Below, piece after piece: positions 1 through 6,155 of a stretch of DNA of 13,368 nucleotides. The position numbers and the translations under genes were made by a program. The stretch lies in NCBI GenBank assembly GCA_021155145.1, contig JAJNPX010000404.1, positions 1-13,368 on the forward strand, in the 5' to 3' direction. The first letter of the stretch is position 1, and each line of letters begins with the position of its first letter. Under the pieces are notes generated by a model, which saw nothing but the letters and a program-made list of their open reading frames with translations, did not search any database and had not been told where the DNA came from. Source of the DNA: Acidisarcina sp. (GTDB taxonomy: Bacteria > Acidobacteriota > Blastocatellia > Pyrinomonadales > Pyrinomonadaceae).

Positions 1-254
1 GTGTCGTCGTACTGATAGCCGGCGCAATATTTGTACGCATCAGGATTATACTTACCGCCGATATTGTGCGGCTGCTCGTCAGTATCCGGCGAGAGCTGCA
101 CCGACCCGAAAGGCACCGTCGCCCCCGGAAATGTATGCCCCATTTTCTGAGTGCCGATCAGCGGGTTTACGTATCCGACAAAGTTTCGGCTCGGTTGCGC
201 AAAAATGAAAAGGTTCAAGAAAACAGCAAGGACGAGTACGGCTAGGGTCTTCAT
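1..254 (-). CDS. GH92 family glycosidase (alpha-mannosidase type), 5' part only
   Basis: The reading frame starts at the ATG complementary to 252-254 and runs off the left edge, giving 84 visible residues. Residues 1-19 form a Sec signal peptide (Lys3, a long Leu/Val/Phe core, then IFA followed by QPS), so the product is exported. The mature N-terminus contains YVNPLIGT, then GHTFPGATVPFG, VQLSPDT and YCAGYQYDD. In that order these match the N-terminal beta-sandwich start of glycoside hydrolase family 92, whose known members are calcium-dependent exo-alpha-mannosidases acting on N-glycan or fungal mannan chains. The catalytic (alpha/alpha)6 domain lies outside the window, so catalytic residues and linkage specificity cannot be judged. 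The gene is divergent from miaA across an 87 nt gap. Family assignment is confident from motif order; mannosidase activity is inferred from the family. Confidence 0.9.
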   Translation of the reverse strand, partial: MKTLAVLVLAVFLNLFIFAQPSRNFVGYVNPLIGTQKMGHTFPGATVPFGSVQLSPDTDEQPHNIGGKYNPDAYKYCAGYQYDD

Positions 255-268
255 AATAAGATTTGGGA

Positions 269-333
269 AAGATTATCGCCCAGAATTGTCATATTCGGTA
301 GCCGTTCGCCTTTATGCCCGTCGTGATAATCTT
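269..333. promoter_or_regulatory. Candidate divergent promoter region with mirrored GATAAT boxes
   Basis: The gap between the GH92 gene and miaA holds a 9-bp inverted repeat, AAGATTATC (269-277) and GATAATCTT (325-333). Each arm reads GATAAT toward the adjacent gene (5/6 match to a -10 box), placed 17 nt (GH92) and 11 nt (miaA) upstream of the start codons. No convincing -35 boxes accompany them. If these are -10 boxes the miaA transcript would be nearly leaderless, which agrees with the lack of a Shine-Dalgarno sequence there. This is a weak inference. Confidence 0.3.
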
Positions 334-341
334 CAATAGCA

Positions 342-1277
342 ATGGAGCTTGCGTTCAAGGACCATCCGATCTATGCCATCTCAGGGCCGACGTGTTCCGG
401 CAAAACGGCGCTCGGCGTCAGGCTTGCGAAGCACGTCGGCGGCGAGGTGATCAATTTTGATTCCGTTCAGATCTACCGGGGAATACAGATCGCGACGGCG
501 AAACCGTCTGATGACGAGATGCAGGGAATTCCGCATCATCTGATCGATTACGTCGACCCGAACGTAAACTACACGGCGGCCGATTGGGCGGCCGACGCGG
601 CGCAAAAGATCGCTGAGATCGAATCGCGGGGAAACGTGCCGGTCCTCGTCGGCGGAACCGGATTTTATCTCCGCACGCTGCGTGATCCGCTTTTTGAAAG
701 TCCAAAGACCGATCAGGCATTACGGGAACGGCTCCGTTCCATCCGCGATAGAAAAGGCCCCGAACATCTTCACAATTTGCTTCTACGCCTCGATCCGGAA
801 GCAGCCGCCAAGCTGTTTCCGCGTGACGCGCCGCGGGTAATGCGTGCATTGGAGGTCATTTTTCAAACCGGAGAACTCTTTTCCCGCCAACAGCCGAATC
901 GTGCCGACCCGCCCGAATTCTCAAAACGGATCCGGCTGTTCGTTCTCGAACCGCCGCGAGAGCTTCTTTACGAGAAGATCAACGCTCGAACCGAGCAGCA
1001 TTTTGCCAATGGCCTTGTCGATGAGGTGAAACAATTGCTCGCCGAGGGCGTAAATGAAGCGTCCAATGCGCTTGGGGCGCACGGGTACAGGCGTGTATGC
1101 GAATTTCTACGCGGTGAAAGGACGCTTGAGTCGGCGGTGGAACGATCGAAACAAGACGTGCGGAACTACGCGAAACGCCAGTTGACCTGGTTTCGGCGTG
1201 AACCAGACGCGGTCTGGCTTAGCGGTTTTGGCGACGACCCGGCGGTTTTTGAGACGATCGAGGGCTTGCACGTATGA
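342..1277 (+). CDS. miaA: tRNA dimethylallyltransferase MiaA
   Basis: MiaA transfers a dimethylallyl group from DMAPP to N6 of A37 in tRNAs reading UNN codons, the first step toward ms2i6A. At 311 residues it has normal length. Visible motifs are the P-loop GPTCSGKT (15-22), FDSVQIYRGIQIATAKP (39-55) corresponding to the family DSxQxYrgxxIgTAKP box, the HHLID segment (65-69), VGGTGFYLRTL (103-113), the GYRR region near 248-251, and the C-terminal YAKRQLTWFR (276-285) tRNA-contact motif. The P-loop carries Cys18 where Ala is usual, which should be tolerated. The ATG has no Shine-Dalgarno sequence upstream. It precedes hfq, a neighbour pairing also well known in proteobacteria, but hfq here has its own promoter. 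Its DMAPP substrate comes from the isoprenoid pathway partly encoded in this same window (dxr, ispG). Confidence 0.97.
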   Translation: MELAFKDHPIYAISGPTCSGKTALGVRLAKHVGGEVINFDSVQIYRGIQIATAKPSDDEMQGIPHHLIDYVDPNVNYTAADWAADAAQKIAEIESRGNVPVLVGGTGFYLRTLRDPLFESPKTDQALRERLRSIRDRKGPEHLHNLLLRLDPEAAAKLFPRDAPRVMRALEVIFQTGELFSRQQPNRADPPEFSKRIRLFVLEPPRELLYEKINARTEQHFANGLVDEVKQLLAEGVNEASNALGAHGYRRVCEFLRGERTLESAVERSKQDVRNYAKRQLTWFRREPDAVWLSGFGDDPAVFETIEGLHV

Positions 1278-1301
1278 AATTCGGTCATTTCCAAAATTTA
1301 C

Positions 1302-1329
1302 TTGTGAGACTGTGGAAATTTGCTATAAT
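1302..1329 (+). promoter_or_regulatory. Sigma-70-type extended -10 promoter for hfq-tmk-holB
   Basis: TTGTGA (1302-1307) and a perfect TATAAT (1324-1329) are separated by 16 bp, and TG at 1321-1322 with one intervening base makes an extended -10. It lies in the 95 nt gap between miaA and hfq. A start about 7 nt downstream would leave a leader of roughly 37 nt before the hfq ATG. This is the clearest promoter in the window. Confidence 0.8.
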
Positions 1330-1372
1330 CGTCGAGTAATTGTAAATTCAACAAAATAAACGAGAAAATGTT

Positions 1373-1591
1373 ATGGAAAAACCGGCGGCCCAGAACATTC
1401 AGGATGCATTTTTAAATTCTGCAAGGCGGGAAAAGATCACGGTGGTAATTCACTTGCTGCAGGGGTCAACCCTATCGGGGCGTATAAAGAGTTTTGACAA
1501 ATTCTCGGTCCTGCTCGATGTCGGTGGGCAGGACGTCCTTATCTTCAAGCACTCCATCTCTACCATTTCTCAAGAGAGAAAGACTGACTAG
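1373..1591 (+). CDS. hfq: RNA chaperone Hfq
   Basis: This 72-residue protein is a complete Sm-fold Hfq with almost no C-terminal tail. The N-terminal NIQDAFLNSARREK (8-21) aligns with the proteobacterial SLQDPFLNALRRER and keeps the proximal-site Gln (Gln10) and basic rim residues (Arg18, Arg19, Lys21). The Sm1 motif is LLQGSTLSGRIKSFDKFSVLLD (28-49), including Phe44 as the stacking aromatic. The Sm2 motif is FKHSIS (58-63), with Phe58 replacing the usual Tyr and Lys59/His60 retained for uridine binding. Hfq hexamers bind sRNAs and A- or U-rich mRNA segments and promote pairing. A weak GAG at 1362-1364 may serve as ribosome binding site. It heads a run with tmk and holB, and its TAG stop lies in the same frame as tmk. 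Hfq identity is very secure. Confidence 0.96.
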   Translation: MEKPAAQNIQDAFLNSARREKITVVIHLLQGSTLSGRIKSFDKFSVLLDVGGQDVLIFKHSISTISQERKTD

Positions 1592-1597
1592 ACCAGA

Positions 1598-2230
1598 TTG
1601 ACCGGGAAATTCATTACCTTCGAAGGGATCGACGGCAGCGGTAAATCAACTCAACTACGAATGCTGGCAGGGGACCTGCGCGCCCGCGGGATCGATATCC
1701 TCTCGACGCAGGAGCCTGGCGGGACACCGCTCGGACGCCGGCTTCGCGAGGCATTTCTCGAAACTGAGGAGACGGTCGCACCGCTTGCCGAGTTGCTTTT
1801 GTTTGCGGCCGACCGGGCCCAGCATGTAGAACTGCTCATCAAGCCCGCCCTCGGCGAAGGCCGCGTCGTGATCTCCGACCGCTACGCCGACGCCACGTTC
1901 GCATATCAGGGAGCGGGGCGCGGCTTTGACGAAGAGACGGTCAACGCCGTGATCGGCCTCGCGACGGGAGGGCTGAAACCCGATCTCACGCTTTTTTTTG
2001 ACATCACCGTCGAGATGGCATTGACGCGGATGCGTTCCTCGCGGGGCGACGAACGGGTGCAGAACCGCATGGACCTCGAGGCCGCCGAGTTCTACCATCG
2101 CGTTCGCAGTGCGTATCTGGGTATCGCCGAACGCGAGGCCGATCGATTCCGGGTGATCGACGGCACGGGGCCGATCGATGAGATCCATAAGACGGTCGTA
2201 GAGATGGTCGCTGGCTATATCGGAACATGA
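1598..2230 (+). CDS. tmk: Thymidylate kinase (dTMP kinase), TTG start
   Basis: Tmk phosphorylates dTMP to dTDP using ATP. The 210-residue protein carries the P-loop EGIDGSGKST (9-18), the EPGGT dTMP-site loop (39-43, preceded by Gln38 where Arg is common), SDRYADATFAYQGAGRG (93-109) corresponding to the DR(Y/H) signature, and an Arg-rich LID segment near 145-158. The start must be TTG at 1598: the preceding in-frame codons are AGA, ACC and then TAG, which is the hfq stop at 1589-1591, and the next in-frame ATG would remove the P-loop. The gene therefore begins 6 nt after hfq in the same frame and without a good Shine-Dalgarno sequence, so translation is probably coupled to hfq. The 3' end overlaps holB by 4 nt. 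Confidence 0.96.
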   Translation: MTGKFITFEGIDGSGKSTQLRMLAGDLRARGIDILSTQEPGGTPLGRRLREAFLETEETVAPLAELLLFAADRAQHVELLIKPALGEGRVVISDRYADATFAYQGAGRGFDEETVNAVIGLATGGLKPDLTLFFDITVEMALTRMRSSRGDERVQNRMDLEAAEFYHRVRSAYLGIAEREADRFRVIDGTGPIDEIHKTVVEMVAGYIGT

Positions 2231-3246
2231 TGTTCGACAAACTTATCGGAAACGAAGAAGCAAAGGCCCGCCTCGGCCGCATGGCAGCGAGCGGGCGGAT
2301 ACCAAATGCTCTTCTTTTTGCCGGCCCCGAGGGCGTCGGGAAAAAGGAGTTCGCGTTCGAGTTCGCAAGGCTTTTGATGTGCCGTGCGGGCGGCTGCGGG
2401 ACCTGCAGCATCTGTTCCAGGATCGGGAAGGTCGAGATCCCGAAGCCCGAAAAGGGTGAAGATTTCGACAGGGTTTTCTTGAGCGATCATCCGGATGTCG
2501 GGCTGGTCGTGCCCTACAAGCGGAACCTCCGGGTGGGTTCGATCCGTGCGCTCGAGCGCGAGGCCAATTTCCGTCCGTTCGAATCCGAGAGGCGTCTTTT
2601 TGTCATCGACGATGCCGAGAAGATGAACGATTCGGCCTCTAATGCTCTTCTAAAGACGCTCGAGGAGCCGCCGGCTACGACCGATATCATAGTGATAAGC
2701 GCGCGGCCGGATTCGCTTCTTCAAACCATAAGGTCGCGGTGCCAGATGATCCGTTTTGTTCCGGTCGAGGCCCGCTCCATCGAGACGTTCCTGAGATCGT
2801 CCGGCACATATTCAGCCGAAGACGCTGCATTGGCGTCCCGTGCGGCCAGGGGAAGCGTAGCGAAGGCTCTGTCCCTGGACCTTGAATGGTTTCGGCAGAT
2901 GCGCGGGCTCCTGATCGACGTAATTCGCTCCGCCATTCTCACCGGCAATATAGCGACGATGCTCCAGATCAGCGAGCAAGTGAACGACCCACGGAACAAG
3001 GATCTGTTCGAAGAGTCTGTCGATATTCTCCAATCTCTGATACGGGACACGCTCGCATTTCAAAAGGGTTCGAGCGATCTCGCGAACCCCGACCTTGCGG
3101 ACCATTTCCGGGAATTCGCCGACGCCGTTGAGACCTCAACGATCGAACGATGGAATAACGAGATCGAAGATATGAGGCTGAACCTGTTCGTCAACATAAA
3201 CCGAAAGGTTGCGATCGACGGCCTCTTCGCCCGGATGGCGGCCTGA
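2227..3246 (+). CDS. holB: DNA polymerase III clamp-loader delta' subunit (HolB-like)
   Basis: This AAA+ clamp-loader ATPase-family protein has 339 residues. Visible features are the N-terminal FDKLIGNEEAKARL region, a Walker-A-like GPEGVGKK (33-40) in which Lys39 is followed by Lys rather than Ser/Thr, a zinc-type cysteine cluster (Cys52, Cys57, Cys60, Cys63), the segment FVIDDAEKMNDSASNALLKTLEEPP (Walker B and sensor helix region), and TIRSRCQMIRF with the SRC arginine-finger motif. A degenerate P-loop with an intact SRC motif fits delta', the non-hydrolysing stator subunit, rather than gamma/tau, and no tau-like extension is present. The ATG overlaps the tmk TGA (ATGA) and is followed at once by a second in-frame ATG. 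The tmk-holB pairing is common in bacteria. The C-terminal collar domain (about 200-339) is poorly conserved, as is usual. Confidence 0.92.
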   Translation: MMFDKLIGNEEAKARLGRMAASGRIPNALLFAGPEGVGKKEFAFEFARLLMCRAGGCGTCSICSRIGKVEIPKPEKGEDFDRVFLSDHPDVGLVVPYKRNLRVGSIRALEREANFRPFESERRLFVIDDAEKMNDSASNALLKTLEEPPATTDIIVISARPDSLLQTIRSRCQMIRFVPVEARSIETFLRSSGTYSAEDAALASRAARGSVAKALSLDLEWFRQMRGLLIDVIRSAILTGNIATMLQISEQVNDPRNKDLFEESVDILQSLIRDTLAFQKGSSDLANPDLADHFREFADAVETSTIERWNNEIEDMRLNLFVNINRKVAIDGLFARMAA

Positions 3247-3360
3247 TAATCGGTGAATGAGGATCGAGAAAGTGAGGTTTGCTGGAACCTTTTCGTCTTT
3301 TCTGGTGTCTAAGCTAGAGGCGGAGGAGTCGCCAATATTCCATCCAAAGAGGAGAGTATT

Positions 3361-4074
3361 ATGATCAGGTTGCTAATCGCAGCGGCTTTACTTTCGGTAT
3401 TATCTGCAGCGTCTCTTGCCCAGGAAACCACGAAAGCAATAAACGGCGGAGTGTTGAACGGAAAAGCAAAGAGCATTCCCAAGCCGGAATATCCCGAGGA
3501 TCTAATGGCGAGCGGCATCCAAGGTGTAGTACGGGTGGAGGTGATCGTCGATGAGGGAGGAACGGTAATTTCCGCCGAACCCATCGCGGAGGCCACGCCT
3601 CGCAGCACCGAGGCGGAGACTGCCTTTCAGCTTTTATTTCCGTATGCCCGCAGTGCGGCATTAGAGGCAAGATTTTCGCCCACGTTTCTGAATGACTCGC
3701 CCGTCAGGGTCAGGGGAGTTCTCGTCTATAATTTTCTGAAGGAGGATAGCGTCAAGTCGGCGGGTCCCGTGCCGGGCGGCGGCGTGCTGAACGGAAAGGC
3801 CATTGCGCTACCAAAACCGGCGTATCCCGCTGTCGCCCGTGCCGTTCGGGCCGGTGGGACGGTCGCCGAGCAGGTCTTGCTAGATGAAGAGGGAAGGGTC
3901 ATTTCGGCGGTGGCGGTCTCCGGTCATCCGCTCCTGCGGGCCGCATCGGTCGAGGCCGCACGCACGGCGGTATTTTCACCGACCACACTTGCCGGAATAC
4001 CGGTCAAGGTTTCGGGAGTTCTGGTTTATAATTTTATTCCGCCCGATAGTAAGGGCGAGCATCTGAATAACTGA
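3361..4074 (+). CDS. Secreted protein with two tandem TonB-C-type domains
   Basis: A strong AGGAG (3350-3354) sits 6 nt before the ATG. Residues 1-20 are a signal peptide (MIRLLIAAAL..., cleavage expected after SLA before QETT). The 217-residue remainder is two homologous repeats, about 29-125 and 139-225. Each opens GGVLNGKA, continues (P)KPxYP, a VDExGxVISA strand-turn segment, an FSPT motif, and closes with GVLVYNF. The KPxYP entry and VDExGxV segment are typical of TonB C-terminal (TonB_C) modules. Repeat 1 carries about 10 extra residues near 84-97. There is no N-terminal membrane anchor and no Pro-rich spacer, so this is not a classical energy-transducing TonB; the domain appears used as a soluble periplasmic or exported binding module. 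The repeats are also recognisable at DNA level. It overlaps the next gene by 1 nt. The exact role is unknown. Confidence 0.85.
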   Translation: MIRLLIAAALLSVLSAASLAQETTKAINGGVLNGKAKSIPKPEYPEDLMASGIQGVVRVEVIVDEGGTVISAEPIAEATPRSTEAETAFQLLFPYARSAALEARFSPTFLNDSPVRVRGVLVYNFLKEDSVKSAGPVPGGGVLNGKAIALPKPAYPAVARAVRAGGTVAEQVLLDEEGRVISAVAVSGHPLLRAASVEAARTAVFSPTTLAGIPVKVSGVLVYNFIPPDSKGEHLNN

Positions 4075-4508
4075 TGGAAGAGGCAGTCGCCGGTATTACT
4101 GATCCAAACTCGCAGGAGAGGCTTTTCGCCGCTGTCGGCGTCGTGGCCGTCGTGACCGGGGCGGCGGCGACCTGGTATTTCGACCCGACCACATCCGGGT
4201 TCTTTCCCGCCTGCCCTTTATATTCGACCACAGGATTTGCGTGTCCGGGCTGCGGCCTGACGCGTGGGTTTCATGCCCTCTTTCACGGTGACATTATTAC
4301 CGCCCTTGATCACAACGCTTTGATCCCGGTGGTGATGATCTTCTTCGGTTATTGGTTCGTGTCGATGTTTCTGGTCGCGGTCCGCGGCCGCGGGCTGGGT
4401 TTTGGAAAGCTGAGCCTGACGATGGTGATGTCCACGCTCTTTTTGCTGCTCGTATTCGGCGTTCTCCGCAATCTGCCGTTCTATCCGTTCACGATCCTCT
4501 TCCCGTAG
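4074..4508 (+). CDS. DUF2752 family membrane protein
   Basis: This 144-residue integral membrane protein has three predicted membrane segments, about 17-35, 83-105 and 115-137. The diagnostic DUF2752 block follows the first helix: FPACPLYSTTG, then FACPGCGLTRGFHALFHGD, with a CPxCG pair and the downstream Asn of the ALDHNALIP segment. The function of the family is not established; the conserved cysteines could bind metal or form a disulfide. The start codon ATG overlaps the TGA of the preceding secreted double TonB-C protein (TGATG), so the two are translationally coupled and probably work together at the envelope. The gene converges on ispG across 46 nt. The family call is confident; no function can be assigned. 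Confidence 0.88.
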   Translation: MEEAVAGITDPNSQERLFAAVGVVAVVTGAAATWYFDPTTSGFFPACPLYSTTGFACPGCGLTRGFHALFHGDIITALDHNALIPVVMIFFGYWFVSMFLVAVRGRGLGFGKLSLTMVMSTLFLLLVFGVLRNLPFYPFTILFP

Positions 4509-4511
4509 ATG

Positions 4512-4525
4512 GATCGCACGCGATC
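4512..4525. repeat. Short palindrome in the convergent DUF2752/ispG gap
   Basis: GATCGC (4512-4517) and GCGATC (4520-4525) form a perfect 14-bp palindrome between the two convergent stop codons, and two more GATC tetramers follow within the next 30 bp. It lacks a T-run on either strand and has only a two-base centre, so a rho-independent terminator is not well supported, although position would suit a bidirectional one. Confidence 0.3.
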
Positions 4526-4554
4526 TGATCGAATTCTTGATCTCGCGGCCAATA

Positions 4555-5661
4555 TTATGTGATCTGAACGAGGTTTTTGTTATCGAGAAGCGATCTGGCG
4601 GCCGAACCTTCCTTTCGCAGGATCTCGACTTCCTTCACAAATTCCTCGACGATATCCTCGCCGGAGACGCGACGCATCGGCACGCCGTCCTTGAATATCA
4701 TGCCCACATTTCGTCCGAAGGTGATGCCGAGCTGCGAATCATGTGCTTCGCCCGGGCCGTTGACCGCGCAGCCCATTATAGAAAGGTGCAGCGGTTCTTC
4801 GACGTGAGCGAGGCGGCGTTCGACCTCGGTCACGATCTCGACGAAATTATCTATATCGAGCCGCCCGCAGGTCGGGCATGCCACGACCGTGACGCCGCGC
4901 TTGCGAAGTTCGAGAGATTTTAGGATCTCCCACCCGACGCGTACTTCCTCGTGCGGTTCGGCGGCCAGGGAAACGCGAATGGTATCTCCGATGCCTTCGT
5001 GAAGCAGAATGCCCAGGCCGATCGCCGATTTGATCGTGCCGCCAAACGGAGTTCCGGCTTCGGTAACGCCGAGATGAAGCGGGTAATCGACTTTTTCAGC
5101 CATCAGCCGATAGGCCGCAACCATGCGATTCACGTCCGAAGCTTTCAAAGAGATGATCGTATTTCCAAACCCGAGGTCTTCGAGTATCCTGATGTGCCGC
5201 ATACCCGATTCGACCATAGCTTCCGGAGTGGCCGAACCGTATTTCTTCAAAAGGTCTTTCTCGAGCGAACCGCCATTTACGCCGATGCGGATCGGTACTT
5301 TTTGTGCCTCGGCGGCGCGAACTACCTCGCGAACGCGGTCGATCGAGCCGATGTTGCCCGGGTTGATGCGCAGCTTGTCGATGCCTGCGTCGAGCGCTTT
5401 GAGTGCGAGCTTGTAATGAAAATGGATGTCGGCGACGATCGGCACATTTGTGCGTTTTCGGATCTCGTACATCGCGGCAGCGGCGTCGTCATCGGGAACG
5501 GCGATGCGGACGATCTCGCATCCGGCCTCGACCATCTCGTCGATCTGGCGGATCGTTGCGTCCACGTCGGTCGTATCCGTCTTGGTCATTGACTGAACGA
5601 CGACCGGTGCTCCGCCGCCGATCTGGATGTCGCGAACTTTAACTGCCCGTGTGTTACGCAT
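4555..5661 (-). CDS. ispG: 4-hydroxy-3-methylbut-2-enyl diphosphate synthase IspG (GcpE)
   Basis: IspG reduces the cyclic diphosphate MEcPP to HMBPP in the MEP isoprenoid pathway using a [4Fe-4S] cluster. The 368-residue protein has the N-terminal TIM barrel (VVQSMTKTDTTD at 21-32, VADIHFHYKLAL at 76-87, LRINPGNIG at 97-105) and the C-terminal cluster domain. Cluster ligands are visible: Cys262 and Cys265 in ACPTCGR, Cys298 in IMGCAVNGPGEA, and the fourth ligand Glu305. It is the short bacterial form without the inserted domain of plant and Chlamydia enzymes. The ATG lies only 8 nt from the left repeat of the four-helix-bundle unit, so the leader of ispG consists almost wholly of that unit, with no Shine-Dalgarno sequence. 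It is the last gene of dxr-rseP-(inserted gene)-ispG. Confidence 0.97.
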   Translation of the reverse strand: MRNTRAVKVRDIQIGGGAPVVVQSMTKTDTTDVDATIRQIDEMVEAGCEIVRIAVPDDDAAAAMYEIRKRTNVPIVADIHFHYKLALKALDAGIDKLRINPGNIGSIDRVREVVRAAEAQKVPIRIGVNGGSLEKDLLKKYGSATPEAMVESGMRHIRILEDLGFGNTIISLKASDVNRMVAAYRLMAEKVDYPLHLGVTEAGTPFGGTIKSAIGLGILLHEGIGDTIRVSLAAEPHEEVRVGWEILKSLELRKRGVTVVACPTCGRLDIDNFVEIVTEVERRLAHVEEPLHLSIMGCAVNGPGEAHDSQLGITFGRNVGMIFKDGVPMRRVSGEDIVEEFVKEVEILRKEGSAARSLLDNKNLVQIT

Positions 5662-5669
5662 AAAATGCT

Positions 5670-5698
5670 AGTTGCGGAAGTTGCAGAAGTTACGAAAG
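5670..5698 (+). repeat. Left inverted-repeat end of four-helix-bundle unit (9-bp units)
   Basis: Reading inward on the plus strand: AGTTGCGGA, AGTTGCAGA, AGTTACGAA, then AG, ending immediately before the stop codon of the four-helix-bundle gene at 5699. Units 1 and 3 joined reproduce exactly the outer 20 bases of the right end read inward on the minus strand. The outer edge lies 8 nt upstream of the ispG ATG. Confidence 0.85.
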
Positions 5699-6073
5699 CT
5701 ATTTTTTCTGATGACCTCTTAGATATTTAGCCAGACCAAGCGTAAGGCGAGATATCTCCGCAAGCGAATTATATAGTTCATCAAAGTCTTCCCTTTTTAA
5801 ATATCCAAGCCCCAACGCTATGTGAAGATGGCTCTGAGCCTCGTGCGAAGAACCCCTCGCAATATTTAAGAAGTTTGCAAATTCGGTATTGCTCTTACGG
5901 CCGTATCCCTCCGCAATATTCGCCATGATCGAGACTGATGCCCGACGAATCTGATCACGAAGCCCAAAATCCCTTGAAAACTCTCCCGCTTCGGTCAGTT
6001 TATAAATTTGAACAGTAACTGCGTAAGCCTTCTTCCAGCTTTCGATATCCTCAAATCCCTCGAATCGCGCCAT
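5699..6073 (-). CDS. Four-helix-bundle protein of the 23S rRNA intervening-sequence (IVP) family
   Basis: From the ATG at 6073 the protein is 124 residues, the normal size for this family. It has the typical order: FEDIESWKKAYAVTVQIY helix 1, FGLRDQIRRASVSIMANIAEGYGR across helices 1-2, EFANFLNIARGSSHEAQSHL helix 3, LGYL turn, and a last helix ending GLAKYLRG. An AAGG 8 nt before this ATG supports the start. An upstream ATG at 6178 would add 35 residues, but these come from rseP and the 9-bp repeat array (they read as VAEVTKVTGVT) and are not part of the family. Members were first found in rRNA intervening sequences of Leptospira and Coxiella; related Avd proteins assist diversity-generating retroelements. 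The biochemical role is unclear. Here no rRNA or reverse transcriptase is nearby; the gene sits inside the rseP-ispG junction. Confidence 0.92.
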   Translation of the reverse strand: MARFEGFEDIESWKKAYAVTVQIYKLTEAGEFSRDFGLRDQIRRASVSIMANIAEGYGRKSNTEFANFLNIARGSSHEAQSHLHIALGLGYLKREDFDELYNSLAEISRLTLGLAKYLRGHQKK

Positions 6074-6091
6074 TTCAATCGCCTTTGCGAC

Positions 6092-6155
6092 GTCGCAACT
6101 ACAGAAACTACCGCGACTGTTCGTAACTCCTGTAACTTTCGTAACTTCCGCAACT
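6092..6155 (-). repeat. Right inverted-repeat end: seven degenerate 9-bp units
   Basis: On the minus strand from 6155 inward the units read AGTTGCGGA, AGTTACGAA, AGTTACAGG, AGTTACGAA, one extra C, then AGTCGCGGT, AGTTTCTGT and AGTTGCGAC. The period is nine with one extra base. Outer units are near identical to the left end; inner ones decay. The array starts at the base next to the rseP stop codon and ends 18 nt before the four-helix-bundle ATG. Confidence 0.85.

Larger units (their letters stand above)
5670..6155. mobile_element. Putative 486-bp inverted-repeat-bounded unit carrying a four-helix-bundle gene
   Basis: The segment is delimited by inverted repeats whose outer 13 bases are identical (AGTTGCGGAAGTT reading inward from each side) and which share a 20-base match if one 9-bp unit is skipped on the left. 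It contains a single gene, in the operon orientation. Its right edge abuts the rseP stop codon (6156-6158). Removing it would leave rseP and ispG 8 nt apart, as expected in a tight operon. No target-site duplication is evident and no transposase is encoded, so movement, if any, would need a trans-acting enzyme or another mechanism. The call as a discrete inserted unit is inference from structure and context. Confidence 0.55.

Noticed and set aside
1655..2188. Minus-strand open frame of 177 codons
   Set aside because: Antisense to tmk; low-complexity shadow translation.
3247..3360. Gap after holB searched for a terminator and promoter
   Set aside because: No stable hairpin with a T-run and no pair of -35/-10 boxes at proper spacing; only the ribosome binding site of the next gene is clear.
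4951..5592. Plus-strand open frame of 213 codons
   Set aside because: It lies wholly antisense to ispG, whose domains and cluster cysteines are unmistakable; the predicted product has no recognisable features.
5670..6155. Diversity-generating retroelement accessory (Avd) interpretation of the four-helix-bundle gene
   Set aside because: No reverse transcriptase, template repeat or variable repeat is visible in the window, and the flanking 9-bp units are inverted terminal repeats, not a template/variable pair.
6092..6155. CRISPR-like repeat array
   Set aside because: Units are 9 bp and directly abutting with no spacers, and there are no cas genes.
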